Shown piece after piece: positions 1 through 12,251 of a stretch of DNA of 64,000 bases. The notes beneath the pieces were generated by a model. That model had not been told where the DNA came from and ran no database searches. It saw only the letters and a list, made by a program, of their open reading frames with translations. The position numbers and the translations under genes were made by a program. Position 1 is the first letter of the stretch. Each line of letters starts with the position of its first letter. Origin of the DNA: DASUPK01 sp963763955. Lineage in GTDB: Bacteria; Actinomycetota; Thermoleophilia; Solirubrobacterales; 70-9. The DNA lies in the NCBI GenBank assembly GCA_963763955.1, contig CAVXQP010000030.1, positions 150,877 to 214,876 on the forward strand, in the 5' to 3' direction.

Positions 1-327
1 GTGGAGGCCCTGCCGACCGCGATTCCGGAGCAGATCGTCGTGGACGTCTCCGAGATGGAGATCAGCGACACCATCAACCTCGCGTCGGTGTCCATTCCGA
101 GCGGCGTCAAGCTGATGGCCGACGAGCCCGAGGAGATCACCATCGCCACCCTGAGCCCGCCGCGTGTCGAGGAGGAGCCGGAGCCGGAGGTCGAGGAGGA
201 GGCCGAGCTCGTCGGCGAGGGCGAGGAGGCTCCCGAGGGCGAGGAGGCCCCCGAGGGCGAGGGCGCCGAGGGCGAGGCCCCCTCGGACGGCGAGGGCGGC
301 CGCGAGGACACGGGCGGCGGCGAGTAG
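1..327 (+). CDS. rplY: 50S ribosomal protein L25/Ctc, C-terminal part (partial)
   Basis: This is the C-terminal beta domain of the long (TL5/Ctc) form of ribosomal protein L25, which binds 5S rRNA. The gene enters from the left edge, so the true start lies outside the window. The recognisable part reads from the AIPEQIVVDVS region through a segment ending in ITIATLSPPR, followed by a long acidic Glu/Gly/Ala-rich tail, which is usual for actinobacterial Ctc-type L25. It is followed directly by a small frame-broken ORF and then pth; rplY-pth is a widely conserved gene order, which supports the call. The tail's repeated GEEAPE units come from a short in-frame DNA repeat around 213-260. Confidence 0.88.
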   Translation: MEALPTAIPEQIVVDVSEMEISDTINLASVSIPSGVKLMADEPEEITIATLSPPRVEEEPEPEVEEEAELVGEGEEAPEGEEAPEGEGAEGEAPSDGEGGREDTGGGE

Positions 328-582
328 TGGGTCTCCTGGATCGCCTCTTCGGTCGGCGGGGTGGACGCGGATCGGGTGGCGGCCGGTGGACTCGCGACGA
401 CTCCCCCCAATACGTTCAGCCGCTCCCGGTTGATCAGAGCGGTGGCCAGGCCGAGTCGCGTCATCACGGCGGTCAGGAGGCCGAGCGGGCAGCAGGATCC
501 CGGCCAGGGCCCGCAGGATCCCGGCTCGCAGAACGGCGACGGGGGTGGCGGCGACGGAGGCGGTGGCGGAGGCGGCGATTAG
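327..582 (+). CDS. Small Gly-rich protein, apparent frameshift
   Basis: A GTG overlapping the rplY stop opens a short protein starting MGLLDRLFGR. Coding-like composition continues in this frame to about position 488. From about 490 the +1 frame looks coding instead and ends in an Asp/Gly-rich tail (GGGGDGGGGGGGD) with a stop at 580-582. Dropping one G from the CGGGC run at 486-490 gives a single product of about 84 residues. I do not recognise a family. The tail overlaps the longest possible 5' extension of pth. It is either a real small gene with a sequence error, or a non-coding spacer that happens to be open. Confidence 0.35.
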
Positions 583-643
583 CCGCTGGTCGCTGCGACG
601 GCGCAAGCGCGGAGCTGAGCGCGGCGCCGGCCGGGTCGATGCT

Positions 644-1213
644 TTGATCGTCGCGCTCGGGAACCCCGGGGACCAGTACGCGGGCACGCGGCACAACCTC
701 GGCTTCGAGGTGGCGTCCGAGCTCGCCCGTCGCTGGGAGCTACCGAGGGCCCGCAAGCGCTACGGCGGCCTGATCGCCGAAGGTCGGGCCGGCATGGGCG
801 GTCCGCGCGTCGCCATCCTGATGCCCCAGACCTTCATGAACGAGTCCGGCTCCGCCGCCGGTCCCGCCCGCGGCGAGCTCGGGATCCACTTGGACCAGGT
901 GATCGCGGTCCACGACGAGATCGACCTGCCCTTCGGCGAGGTGCGCAGCAAGCTCGGCGGCGGCGTGGCCGGCCACAACGGCCTCAAGAGCCTCGCCCAG
1001 GGTCTGGGCGACCGGGAGTTCTGGCGGGTGCGGGGAGGGGTAGGGCGGCCCGACAGCACCGATCCGGAGGTGGTCTCGAGCTATGTCCTCTCGCGCTTCC
1101 GCGAGCCGAGCGACGAGGTCCGGCGCCTGGTCCACGATGCCGCGGACGAGACCGAGCGGCTGGTGGACCGGATCGCGGGGGTCGAGCTTGAACCTGAGGA
1201 GCCAGTGAGCTGA
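644..1213 (+). CDS. pth: Peptidyl-tRNA hydrolase
   Basis: Pth releases the peptide from peptidyl-tRNA that has dropped off ribosomes; it is a cytosolic essential enzyme. The sequence shows the family hallmarks in order: IVALGNPGDQYAGTRHNLGF with the catalytic His/Asn region, PQTFMNESG, HDEIDLPFGEVR, and GGGVAGHNGLKSL with a following VGRP. The frame is open upstream to a GTG at 545, but the family normally begins right at the LIVALGNPG strand, so I place the start at TTG 644; no strong ribosome binding site decides it. The stop overlaps the next ATG by one base (TGATG at 1211-1215), suggesting translational coupling with the enoyl-CoA hydratase gene. Confidence 0.93.
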   Translation: MIVALGNPGDQYAGTRHNLGFEVASELARRWELPRARKRYGGLIAEGRAGMGGPRVAILMPQTFMNESGSAAGPARGELGIHLDQVIAVHDEIDLPFGEVRSKLGGGVAGHNGLKSLAQGLGDREFWRVRGGVGRPDSTDPEVVSSYVLSRFREPSDEVRRLVHDAADETERLVDRIAGVELEPEEPVS

Positions 1214-1938
1214 TGCCGCTGACGAGCTACACGGTGAACGAGAAGCAGGTCGCGCTGATCCGCCTGGAGCGCGAGCGGGCACGCAACGCGATCAACACCG
1301 AGATGCTGGAGGAAGTGCTCGTCCACCTGACGCGGACGAAGGAGGACAAGGAGGCGCGCGTCCTGGTGATTTCCTCCAACGACCACCTCGGCCTCTCCGC
1401 CGGCGCCGACGTCCGCGAGGAGCTGGACGAGAAGGGCAGGGTCCGCCGGATGGAGCTCTTCGCCCTCCTCTACGACGAGCTGACGAGCTTCCCGAAGCCG
1501 ACCGTCGCCGCGTGCCACGGCTCGGTGGTGGGCGGGGGAGCCGAGATCGCCGTGGCGTGCGACCTGCGGGTCGGGGGCTCGAACCTGAGGATGCGCTTCC
1601 CGGGCGCCGAGCTCGGGGTGCCGGTCGGCCCGGCTCGGCTGGTCACGCTCTGCGGCCTCTCGACCGCGAAGTACCTGCTGCTCACCTCACGCAACGTGAC
1701 TGCCGACGAAGCCCTGCGGATGGGCCTGGTGCACCGGGTCGCCCCGGCCGCCGGCACCGAGGACGCCGCCCTCGACCTCGCCGAGGAGGTGGCGGCCCAC
1801 CCGCCTGAGGCGGTCGCCCGTCTCAAGGCGATGCTGCATCGCTGGGACGGGGTAGTCGAGCGCTCCGCCGACGAGGGTCGCGGCCAAGTGGAGTGGCAGC
1901 GCACCGGGCCCGGCCTGCCGTATCGCGACCGCAGCTAG
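1213..1938 (+). CDS. Enoyl-CoA hydratase/isomerase family protein
   Basis: Crotonase-fold protein of 241 residues, a usual length. The oxyanion-hole elements are visible: LSAGADVR near residue 60 and the HGSVVGGGAEIAVACDLR block near residue 103. Glutamates lie at the two positions that act in hydratases (in GGGAEI and in PGAELGVP), so hydratase activity is plausible. The substrate cannot be told from sequence. The last third matches the trimerisation helices of the family. It is coupled to pth by a one-base overlap and lies in the same direction as the phosphopantetheinyl transferase gene, but no fatty-acid operon surrounds it. Confidence 0.85.
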   Translation: MPLTSYTVNEKQVALIRLERERARNAINTEMLEEVLVHLTRTKEDKEARVLVISSNDHLGLSAGADVREELDEKGRVRRMELFALLYDELTSFPKPTVAACHGSVVGGGAEIAVACDLRVGGSNLRMRFPGAELGVPVGPARLVTLCGLSTAKYLLLTSRNVTADEALRMGLVHRVAPAAGTEDAALDLAEEVAAHPPEAVARLKAMLHRWDGVVERSADEGRGQVEWQRTGPGLPYRDRS

Positions 1939-2008
1939 ACGACCGATTCCTGATCGTCTAGGAGTGGCAGGCAGCCTCGACGGCATTGGTGCATATTTGA
2001 TCGCCACC

Positions 2009-2644
2009 ATGCGCCTCGACCCCGGTGTCCTTCACGTCTGGCGCGCGGACCTCGACGACCTCGAGTGGATCGGCGACAACGCGCTCTCGGCCGAGGAGCG
2101 CGAGCGCGCCGCCCGCTTCAGCTCGGAGCGGAGTCGCGAGCGCTGGGCCCGTGGCCGAGCCGTCCTGCGCCACCTCCTGGGCGGCTATCTCGGCCGCGGG
2201 CCGGGGGCGATCGAGCTCGAGTCCGGCGAGCGCGGCAAGCCGAGCGTGGTCGGCGACGGGGTTGAGTTCAACCTGGCCCACTCCGGCGGGCTCGCACTGC
2301 TCGCCTTCGCCCGCGAGAACCCGGTCGGGGTGGACATCGAGCTCGCTGGGCGGGTCCGCGACCCGCTCGCGGTGGCCGAGCGCGAGTTCGGGCAGGAGGA
2401 GGCGGAGCGGCTTCGCGCCCTCGATTCCGCGCAGCTCGAGCCCGAGTTCCTGCGGCTCTGGGTGCGCCACGAATCCGCGCTCAAGTGCCGGGGAGAGGGG
2501 CTCGGAGGGGACGACGCCCCCGACGGGCTGGTGCTGGTCGATCTCGACGTCGGTCAAGGGGCCGCGGCGGCCGTGGCGCTGGAGCGGGAGCCCGATTCCG
2601 TCTCCCAATGGCGATTCGAGCGGCCGGGAGAGTCGGGTAGCTAA
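2009..2644 (+). CDS. 4'-phosphopantetheinyl transferase, Sfp type
   Basis: Transfers the phosphopantetheine arm of CoA to a serine of acyl or peptidyl carrier proteins. The diagnostic motifs are present: FNLAHSGG, then VGVDIE (Mg-binding Asp and Glu), then WVRHESALK, which corresponds to the W-x-x-KE-A-x-x-K motif with His in place of the usual first Lys. The length of 211 residues fits the Sfp group rather than AcpS. The ATG at 2009 is preferred; the frame stays open to a GTG at 1964, which has AGGAG immediately before it with too little spacing. No carrier protein or synthase gene is in the window, so the partner is unknown. Confidence 0.88.
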   Translation: MRLDPGVLHVWRADLDDLEWIGDNALSAEERERAARFSSERSRERWARGRAVLRHLLGGYLGRGPGAIELESGERGKPSVVGDGVEFNLAHSGGLALLAFARENPVGVDIELAGRVRDPLAVAEREFGQEEAERLRALDSAQLEPEFLRLWVRHESALKCRGEGLGGDDAPDGLVLVDLDVGQGAAAAVALEREPDSVSQWRFERPGESGS

Positions 2645-2665
2645 GCTCGAATCGAGGGCGGGCCC

Positions 2666-2708
2666 GTGCACCGAAATCAAACGGGTCGCTCCTTTCGGAG
2701 CACCTCGC
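2666..2708 (-). repeat. Dispersed bulged-A hairpin element, copy E5
   Basis: Read on the - strand: GCGAGG, then stem TGCTCC, tetraloop GAAA, stem GGAGCG, then ACCCGTTTGATTTCGG. It matches the other copies (7477, 7978, 9907, 20330 and 27277) in flanks and fold, not in stem sequence. It sits between the phosphopantetheinyl transferase and mfd genes, antisense to both. Confidence 0.7.
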
Positions 2709-2712
2709 GTAG

Positions 2713-2733
2713 ACCCGAATCGCCGATTCGGGT
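2713..2733. terminator. Perfect 9-bp inverted repeat before mfd
   Basis: ACCCGAATC, a 3-base loop GCC, then GATTCGGGT, followed by GTTTGTC. The stem is perfect. It may terminate transcription from the upstream gene or serve as an operator for mfd; the T tract is weak, so terminator activity is uncertain. Confidence 0.45.
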
Positions 2734-2747
2734 GTTTGTCGTGCCAG

Positions 2748-6062
<3,315 letters not shown>

Positions 6063-6088
6063 ACGGCGATGGCTATGCTGCCGCCCCT

Positions 6089-7475
6089 GTGAACCGCGGA
6101 TTCTTCTCAAAGCGGAACATGGCGATCCTCTTCGGCGCCACGCTCGTGATCATGGTGGTGATCGTGGCGGTCGCCGTCGGCGTCGGCCACCCGAGCGTGC
6201 CCTCCGATGACGTCGCGGTGATCGACGACTCCAGCATCAACGTCCCGGGCCTGGTCGAGAACGGGCACATCAGCAAGGCGAACTTCAACCGCTCCCTCCT
6301 CCAGACGGCGAAGCAGAGCGGCGTCGCAGACGGTTCCCCAGCCGAGCGATCCGCAGTACAAGCAGATCAAGGACCAGACGATGCAGACCGATCTGCAGAT
6401 CGCCTGGCTGGTGGGCGAGGCGAGCAGGCAGGGCCTGAGCTTCACCGACACGCAGGTGCAGCAGTCGCTTCAGCAGATCAAGTCCCAGTTCAAGACCCAG
6501 GCCGAGTACGTGAAGGCGCGCGACCAGGCGGGGCTGACCGACGCGGACGTGCTCGAGCGAGCCAAGCTTCAGCTGATCCAGACCAAGATCCAGGACAACA
6601 TCCAGAACAGCGTCGGCTCGGTCTCGGACAGCGACGCCAGGGCCTTCTACGACGCCAACAAGTCGCAGTTCAAGCAGCCGGCCAAGCGGACGATCCGGAT
6701 CATCCAGAACAAGGACGCCCACCAGATCGACACGGCCTACCAGGCGCTTCGCGCAGACGACTCGGACGCGAACTGGAAGAAGGTGGCCGCGCAGTACTCG
6801 ACCGATCCGACGTCGAAGGACAAGGGCGGCCTCCGCACCGATGTCGTGCCGGGCTCCTTCCAGCAGCCACTCGATGACGACATCTTCAAGGCCCCGACCG
6901 GCCAGGTTCAGGGGCCGGTGGTGACCTCCTCCGGCAGCTACGTATTCGAGGTGATCTCCGCGACCCCCGAGCAGGTCCAGGGCTTCGACGACACCGCCCC
7001 GGCGTCCACCGGCACCAGCGCAGGCAAGATCAGCGATCAGATCAAGTCTCAGATCAAGGCCCAGCAGCAGCAGGAGGCGCTGAGCTCCTTCGGCGCCGAC
7101 TTCCGCGATTACTGGACCAACCTGACCCAGTGCGCGAGCGACTACGTGGTCCAGGGCTGCGACAACTTCAACGGCGGCTCGCCCACCTGCGATCCGACGA
7201 AGCTCGCTCCCGCACAGCCCGGGCAATCCGGCCAGGGCTGCCCGGCGCCGGTATTCGCCCTCTGCCAGGAGGCCCAGGCGACCCAGGGCGCGAGCCCCAC
7301 CAGCGGCCAGCTGCAGTGCACCGGCAGCGGGCCGACGCCTGGTGCGCCCGGCTCCTTCAAGCCGTTCAGCACCGCCACCGGAGGCTCCCCGCAGGGGCCG
7401 CACCCCGCCGGCGCGGCCACGTCGTCCTCGGGCAGCCTGCCCGCCGGCCTCTCCGGGCTCACCCCCGGCGGTTGA
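6089..7475 (+). CDS. Membrane-anchored PpiC/SurA-type peptidyl-prolyl isomerase (one frame break)
   Basis: Extracytoplasmic foldase of the PrsA/SurA kind. From GTG 6089 there is a short basic N-terminus, one membrane segment (about residues 10-32) and a SurA-like N-domain. The frame then breaks near 6329: read with one base fewer, AKQSGVA continues as TVPQPSDPQYKQIKDQTM into the long downstream frame. The parvulin domain follows (from KRTIRIIQ through YSTDPTSKDKGG to SGSYVFEVIS). The C-terminal region is Pro/Gly/Ser-rich with several Cys residues and probably lies outside the membrane. Spacing to mfd is 26 bases. The break is most simply one extra G in the sequence. Confidence 0.85.
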
Positions 7476-7476
7476 T

Positions 7477-7518
7477 GCGAGGGTGCGCGTAAGCGCAACC
7501 CGTTTGGTGGCGAAGCCG
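7477..7518 (+). repeat. Dispersed bulged-A hairpin element, copy E1
   Basis: GCGAGGG, stem TGCGC, GTAA tetraloop (GNRA type), stem GCGCA, then ACCCGTTTGG and GGCGAAGCCG. It starts two bases after the stop of the isomerase gene and covers the likely start of mazG. Confidence 0.7.
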
Positions 7519-8190
7519 TCCTATTTACGAGCTTTGGAACACCTCGACGAGGTCACCCGACGCCTACGTCGTGAGTGCCCTTGGGACCGCGAACAGGACG
7601 CCCGCTCGATCGTCCCGCACACCGTGGAGGAGGCCTACGAGCTGGCCGACGCGGCGAACCGCGACGACACCGAGGCGATGGTGGACGAGCTGGGAGACGT
7701 CCTCTTCCAGGTCCTCTTCCTCTCGCTGCTGCTCGAGGAGCGCGGCGAGGGGGACCTGGCGGCGGTCGCGGAGTCCTGCGCCGCGAAACTGATCCGCCGC
7801 CACCCGCATGTGTACGGGGACCGGGAGCTCGAGACCGCCGGCGAGGTCCTCTCCCAATGGGAGGAGATCAAGCGCGAGGTCGAGGGCGGTGGGGGAGAGC
7901 CCGCCGAGCTGCCCGAGAACCTGCCGGCGCTCCTCTACGCCCGCAAGGTCCTGCGCCGCGTCGACCCGGAGGGAGATGCGAGGGGGCTTGGAGGCGAAGC
8001 CGAAAAGCCACCCGATTCACGAGGGGAGAAGCCGGGCGGCCCGAGGTCCGATCCGGCGACGCGGGCCGAGGCCGAGCAGCTGGTCGGAACGCTGCTGCTC
8101 GAGGCCGTCACCGCCTCGCGCCGCCTGGGCGTGGACCCGGAGCTCGCGCTGCGCCAGGCCGCCCGGCGGGTCGCCGAGGCTGGGGACTGA
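7507..8190 (+). CDS. mazG: MazG-family nucleoside triphosphate pyrophosphohydrolase
   Basis: House-cleaning all-alpha NTP pyrophosphohydrolase. Motifs: RECPWDREQD, VEEAYELADA (the metal-binding ExxE helix) and DELGDVLFQVLFLSLL (the ExxD motif), then KLIRRHPHVYGD and WEEIKREVE, all in standard order. The second MazG half is shortened but visible (AEQLVGTLLLEAV). GTG 7507 is chosen; TTG 7534 and GTG 7483 are also possible. Between the halves, about residues 159-178 are unusual (Gly/Glu/Pro/Arg-rich) and are encoded by an in-frame copy of the dispersed hairpin element. The gene sits between the foldase and enolase, a common actinobacterial arrangement. Confidence 0.92.
   Translation: MAKPSYLRALEHLDEVTRRLRRECPWDREQDARSIVPHTVEEAYELADAANRDDTEAMVDELGDVLFQVLFLSLLLEERGEGDLAAVAESCAAKLIRRHPHVYGDRELETAGEVLSQWEEIKREVEGGGGEPAELPENLPALLYARKVLRRVDPEGDARGLGGEAEKPPDSRGEKPGGPRSDPATRAEAEQLVGTLLLEAVTASRRLGVDPELALRQAARRVAEAGD
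7978..8036 (+). repeat. Dispersed hairpin element inside mazG, copy E2
   Basis: GCGAGGG, stem GGCTT, a longer loop, stem AAGCC, then ACCCGATTCACGAGG. It has the conserved flanks and the unpaired A of the family but a different stem, and lies within the mazG reading frame without breaking it. Confidence 0.6.
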
Positions 8191-8223
8191 AGCCACCCTT
8201 CTCCCGATAGCTTTCCCGGCCCG

Positions 8224-9525
<1,302 letters not shown>

Positions 9526-9562
9526 GCCAAGGAATGTCTGGACGGGCGGCGAAGCCGTACGC

Positions 9563-9886
9563 ATGTCCTCACGGGCATATGCACCGCGACGCCGGGTCGG
9601 GCCGAGCCGCATTCGCTGGGACCGCGTCGGCCGGATCGCCCTCGTCCTGGTCCTGTTCGGCGTGATGGTCTCCTACCTGAATCCGCTGGTGAACCTGCTG
9701 GAGGCCTGGCAGGGATCGAAGTCGAGCGAGTCGCAGCTCGCCCAGCTCAAGCAGGAGAGGGTGGACCTGACCGGGCAGCTGCGCGCCGCCTCCAGCCCAG
9801 CGACGCTCGAGCGCGAAGCGCGGCGGCTGGGCATGGTGAAGCCGGGCGAGCACGCCTACGTCGTGCACGGGCTGCGCGGGGACTGA
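9563..9886 (+). CDS. Septum formation initiator family protein (DivIC/FtsB-like)
   Basis: Bitopic cell-division protein expected to work with FtsL and FtsQ at the septum. From ATG 9563 a basic cytoplasmic N-terminus leads to one membrane helix (IALVLVLFGVMVSYL, about residues 24-38) and a short coiled coil (SESQLAQLKQERVDL), then the family's C-terminal region (LEREARRLGMVKPGEHAYVV). The length of 107 residues and position right after eno match actinobacterial FtsB-like proteins. Confidence 0.9.
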   Translation: MSSRAYAPRRRVGPSRIRWDRVGRIALVLVLFGVMVSYLNPLVNLLEAWQGSKSSESQLAQLKQERVDLTGQLRAASSPATLEREARRLGMVKPGEHAYVVHGLRGD

Positions 9887-9906
9887 CCTTCGCTTAAGCG
9901 ACATAA

Positions 9907-9934
9907 GAGAGGGTGCGCGAAAGCGCAACCCGAT
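9907..9934 (+). repeat. Dispersed bulged-A hairpin element, copy E3
   Basis: AGAGGG, stem TGCGC, GAAA tetraloop, stem GCGCA, then ACCCGATTAGTTCGG. It lies 20 bases after the divIC-like stop and is the cleanest copy of the family in the window. Confidence 0.72.
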
Positions 9935-9965
9935 TAGTTCGGGTGCGCGGATATGATTCCGCGCT

Positions 9966-9997
9966 CGCGCGCAAGCCATGCGGCTGTGCGCGTTTTT
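9966..9997 (+). terminator. Rho-independent terminator-like hairpin
   Basis: A GC-rich stem (CGCGCAAGCC paired with GGCTGTGCGCG, one bulge, ATGC loop) is followed by TTTTT. It should end the mazG-eno-divIC transcript. It is only 14 bases from the ATG of the next gene, so it could also act as an attenuator for that cluster. Confidence 0.65.
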
Positions 9998-10010
9998 GTG
10001 ACTTGAGCCG

Positions 10011-12251
10011 ATGAGTACGAGCACGTACCTGATCGGCGCGGCAGAGCTCGCGGTGAGTGCAGCCGCTCTCGGCCTAGGCGCCTACCACCTGCGAGCCCTG
10101 CTCGCGCCGGCCTGGATGGGGGCGCTGGCACGCCTCGCCGAGGTCGTGATCGGCCTCACGCTGCTGATCCTGGTCTCCGAGCTGCTCGGCGTCCTCGGGC
10201 TCTTCAAGGAGATTCCGCTGCTGCTCGGCTATATCGCCGCCGGGCTGGGAGCCACGGTCCTCGTGCGCCGTCGCGGGCTGGCGCAGCCGCCCAAGATGCC
10301 CGAGGCGCGCGCGAGTGTGGTGATGGTCGGGATCGGGATCGCGGCCGCTGCGCTCGTGGTCATCCACTGGGCCCATCCCGCCAGCCAGGCGATCGACCAG
10401 GGCATGTACTACCAGGACACCACCTGGTACCACATGTCCTTCTCGGCCCGATTTGCCCAGACGGGGCACGTCGGGCCGCTCCACTTCACCGACCCGCTCA
10501 AGCTCGCGGCCTGGTTCTATCCCCAGAACTCCGAGCTGCTGCACGGCGTCGGCATCGTCTTCCTGAAGACGGACTTTCTCTCGCCGCTGATCAACCTGAT
10601 GTGGGTGGCGCTGTGCCTGCTCGCCGCCTGGTGCGTCGGGCGCCCGTATGCGATCGGCGGCGTCACGGTGCTGGGCGCGGCGGTGGTGCTCGACTCGAAC
10701 ATGCTGGTCGGCTCGCAGGCCGGCCAGGCCCCGAATGACGTCGCCGGCCTCTTCTTCCTGATGGCGGCGATTGCGTTCCTGGTGGACGGCGCGGCGAGCG
10801 CACACGCGGCGCGCGAGGCGGCCTCCGCCCGGCGGACGGAGGGCTACACCGCCACGCCCACAGGCGAGCTCGAGCCCGGGGTGGTGGAGGACGTGCCGGT
10901 GGAGGGGGACCCGCGCGCACTGGCGACGGTCGGTGCGGGGCCGCTCTTCATGGCGGGCCTGGCGGCCGGCCTCGGGATCGGCACCAAGATCACCTTGCTG
11001 GCCACGATCGGATTCCTCACGATCGGAGTCGCGATCCTCGGCGGCCGGCGGCACTGGCTGCGGGCGCTCGGCGTCTGGCTCGGCGGACTGGTGATCACCT
11101 GCGGCTTCTGGTACGGGCGGAACTTCGTCTACGCGCTCAACCCGTTCCCGCAGATCCACAAGATCGGGCCGATCCACCTGCCCGGCCCGGATCAGCTCGC
11201 CCTCTATCCGCGCCCGCCGCACTCGCTGAGCGAGTACTACAACGATCCGACGGTCTGGCAGCACAAGCTCTTCCCGGTGCTCCACGATCGGCTCGGGCCG
11301 CTCTGGCCGGTGATCCTCGCGGTTGTGGTCGTCGCCCTGGTCTGGGCGTTCTTCAAGGGCGGAAGCGCCCTGATGAGGATCCTGGCCGTGACCGGGATGG
11401 TCGCTGGGATCGCCTACATCTTCACTCCGCTGACCGCCTCCGGCAGCCTCGGTGATCCGAGCGGGTTCGACGCCAATCTGCGCTATGTCGCGCCGGTGCT
11501 GATCGTCGGCTTCCTGCTGTTGCCGCTGATCCCCTGGATCCGGCACGGGAACCGTCCCTGGATCCTGATCGGGTTGTTCACGATCCTGCTGATCCAGGGC
11601 ACGGTGACGCAGGCGAACTGGAAGTTCTCGCACCACCTGGCCTCGATCGGGCTGGCCTTCCTGATCGTCGGCGTTCCCGCACTGATCGTGGCCGGCCTGC
11701 GGGCGCGCATCAGCAAGGTCGCGATCGTCGCCTTCGGGCTGGTCATGCTGATCACGGCCGTGGCGCTCGGGCGTGTGCGCGAGAACTACTACCTCGACCA
11801 CCGCTACGTGACCGCGGCGGCGCCGCCGCTCGGCGGCGGTTTTCGCGCCTCGCCGCAGTGGGCGCCGCTCCAGGACTGGGGACGCAAGGCGAGCCACCAG
11901 CGAATCGGGGTGGTGGGCCGCGCCTCCGCCTTCGGGCAGTACTTCTTCTACGGCACGGACCTGAGCAACCACGTCCAGTACATCGGCCAGCAGCTCAGCC
12001 ACGGCACCTACCGCCCGATCGTCAGCTGCTCCGCCTGGCGCCAGGCGATCAACAAGGGCAACTACGACTACATCGTCACCACGCCCAAGCTCGGAGCCGA
12101 CGAGACCGTGGCGCCTCCCGAGAACCTCTGGACCTCCAGAGACAAGAGCGTGCGGGTGATCATCCAGTCCGGGCCCGCCGCGGTCTACAAGATCACGGGG
12201 CCGCTCGACCCGGCGAGCTGCTCCCAGCTGGGGGCCGCGGCGCGCACATGA
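10011..12251 (+). CDS. Polytopic membrane protein, GT-C-like, paralogue 1 of 4
   Basis: A 746-residue protein with about a dozen hydrophobic segments and a soluble C-terminal region. The first long loop holds DTTWYHMSFSARFA followed by FYPQNSELLH, resembling the acidic first-loop motif of GT-C (ArnT/PMT-like) glycosyltransferases that use polyprenyl-phosphate sugars. The C-terminal part has DLSNHVQYIGQ and NYDYIVTTP, shared by all four paralogues. Function as a lipid-linked-sugar glycosyltransferase is inference from topology and motif only. Its TGA overlaps the next ATG (ATGA at 12248-12251). It starts a four-gene block behind a terminator-like hairpin. Confidence 0.8.
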   Translation: MSTSTYLIGAAELAVSAAALGLGAYHLRALLAPAWMGALARLAEVVIGLTLLILVSELLGVLGLFKEIPLLLGYIAAGLGATVLVRRRGLAQPPKMPEARASVVMVGIGIAAAALVVIHWAHPASQAIDQGMYYQDTTWYHMSFSARFAQTGHVGPLHFTDPLKLAAWFYPQNSELLHGVGIVFLKTDFLSPLINLMWVALCLLAAWCVGRPYAIGGVTVLGAAVVLDSNMLVGSQAGQAPNDVAGLFFLMAAIAFLVDGAASAHAAREAASARRTEGYTATPTGELEPGVVEDVPVEGDPRALATVGAGPLFMAGLAAGLGIGTKITLLATIGFLTIGVAILGGRRHWLRALGVWLGGLVITCGFWYGRNFVYALNPFPQIHKIGPIHLPGPDQLALYPRPPHSLSEYYNDPTVWQHKLFPVLHDRLGPLWPVILAVVVVALVWAFFKGGSALMRILAVTGMVAGIAYIFTPLTASGSLGDPSGFDANLRYVAPVLIVGFLLLPLIPWIRHGNRPWILIGLFTILLIQGTVTQANWKFSHHLASIGLAFLIVGVPALIVAGLRARISKVAIVAFGLVMLITAVALGRVRENYYLDHRYVTAAAPPLGGGFRASPQWAPLQDWGRKASHQRIGVVGRASAFGQYFFYGTDLSNHVQYIGQQLSHGTYRPIVSCSAWRQAINKGNYDYIVTTPKLGADETVAPPENLWTSRDKSVRVIIQSGPAAVYKITGPLDPASCSQLGAAART

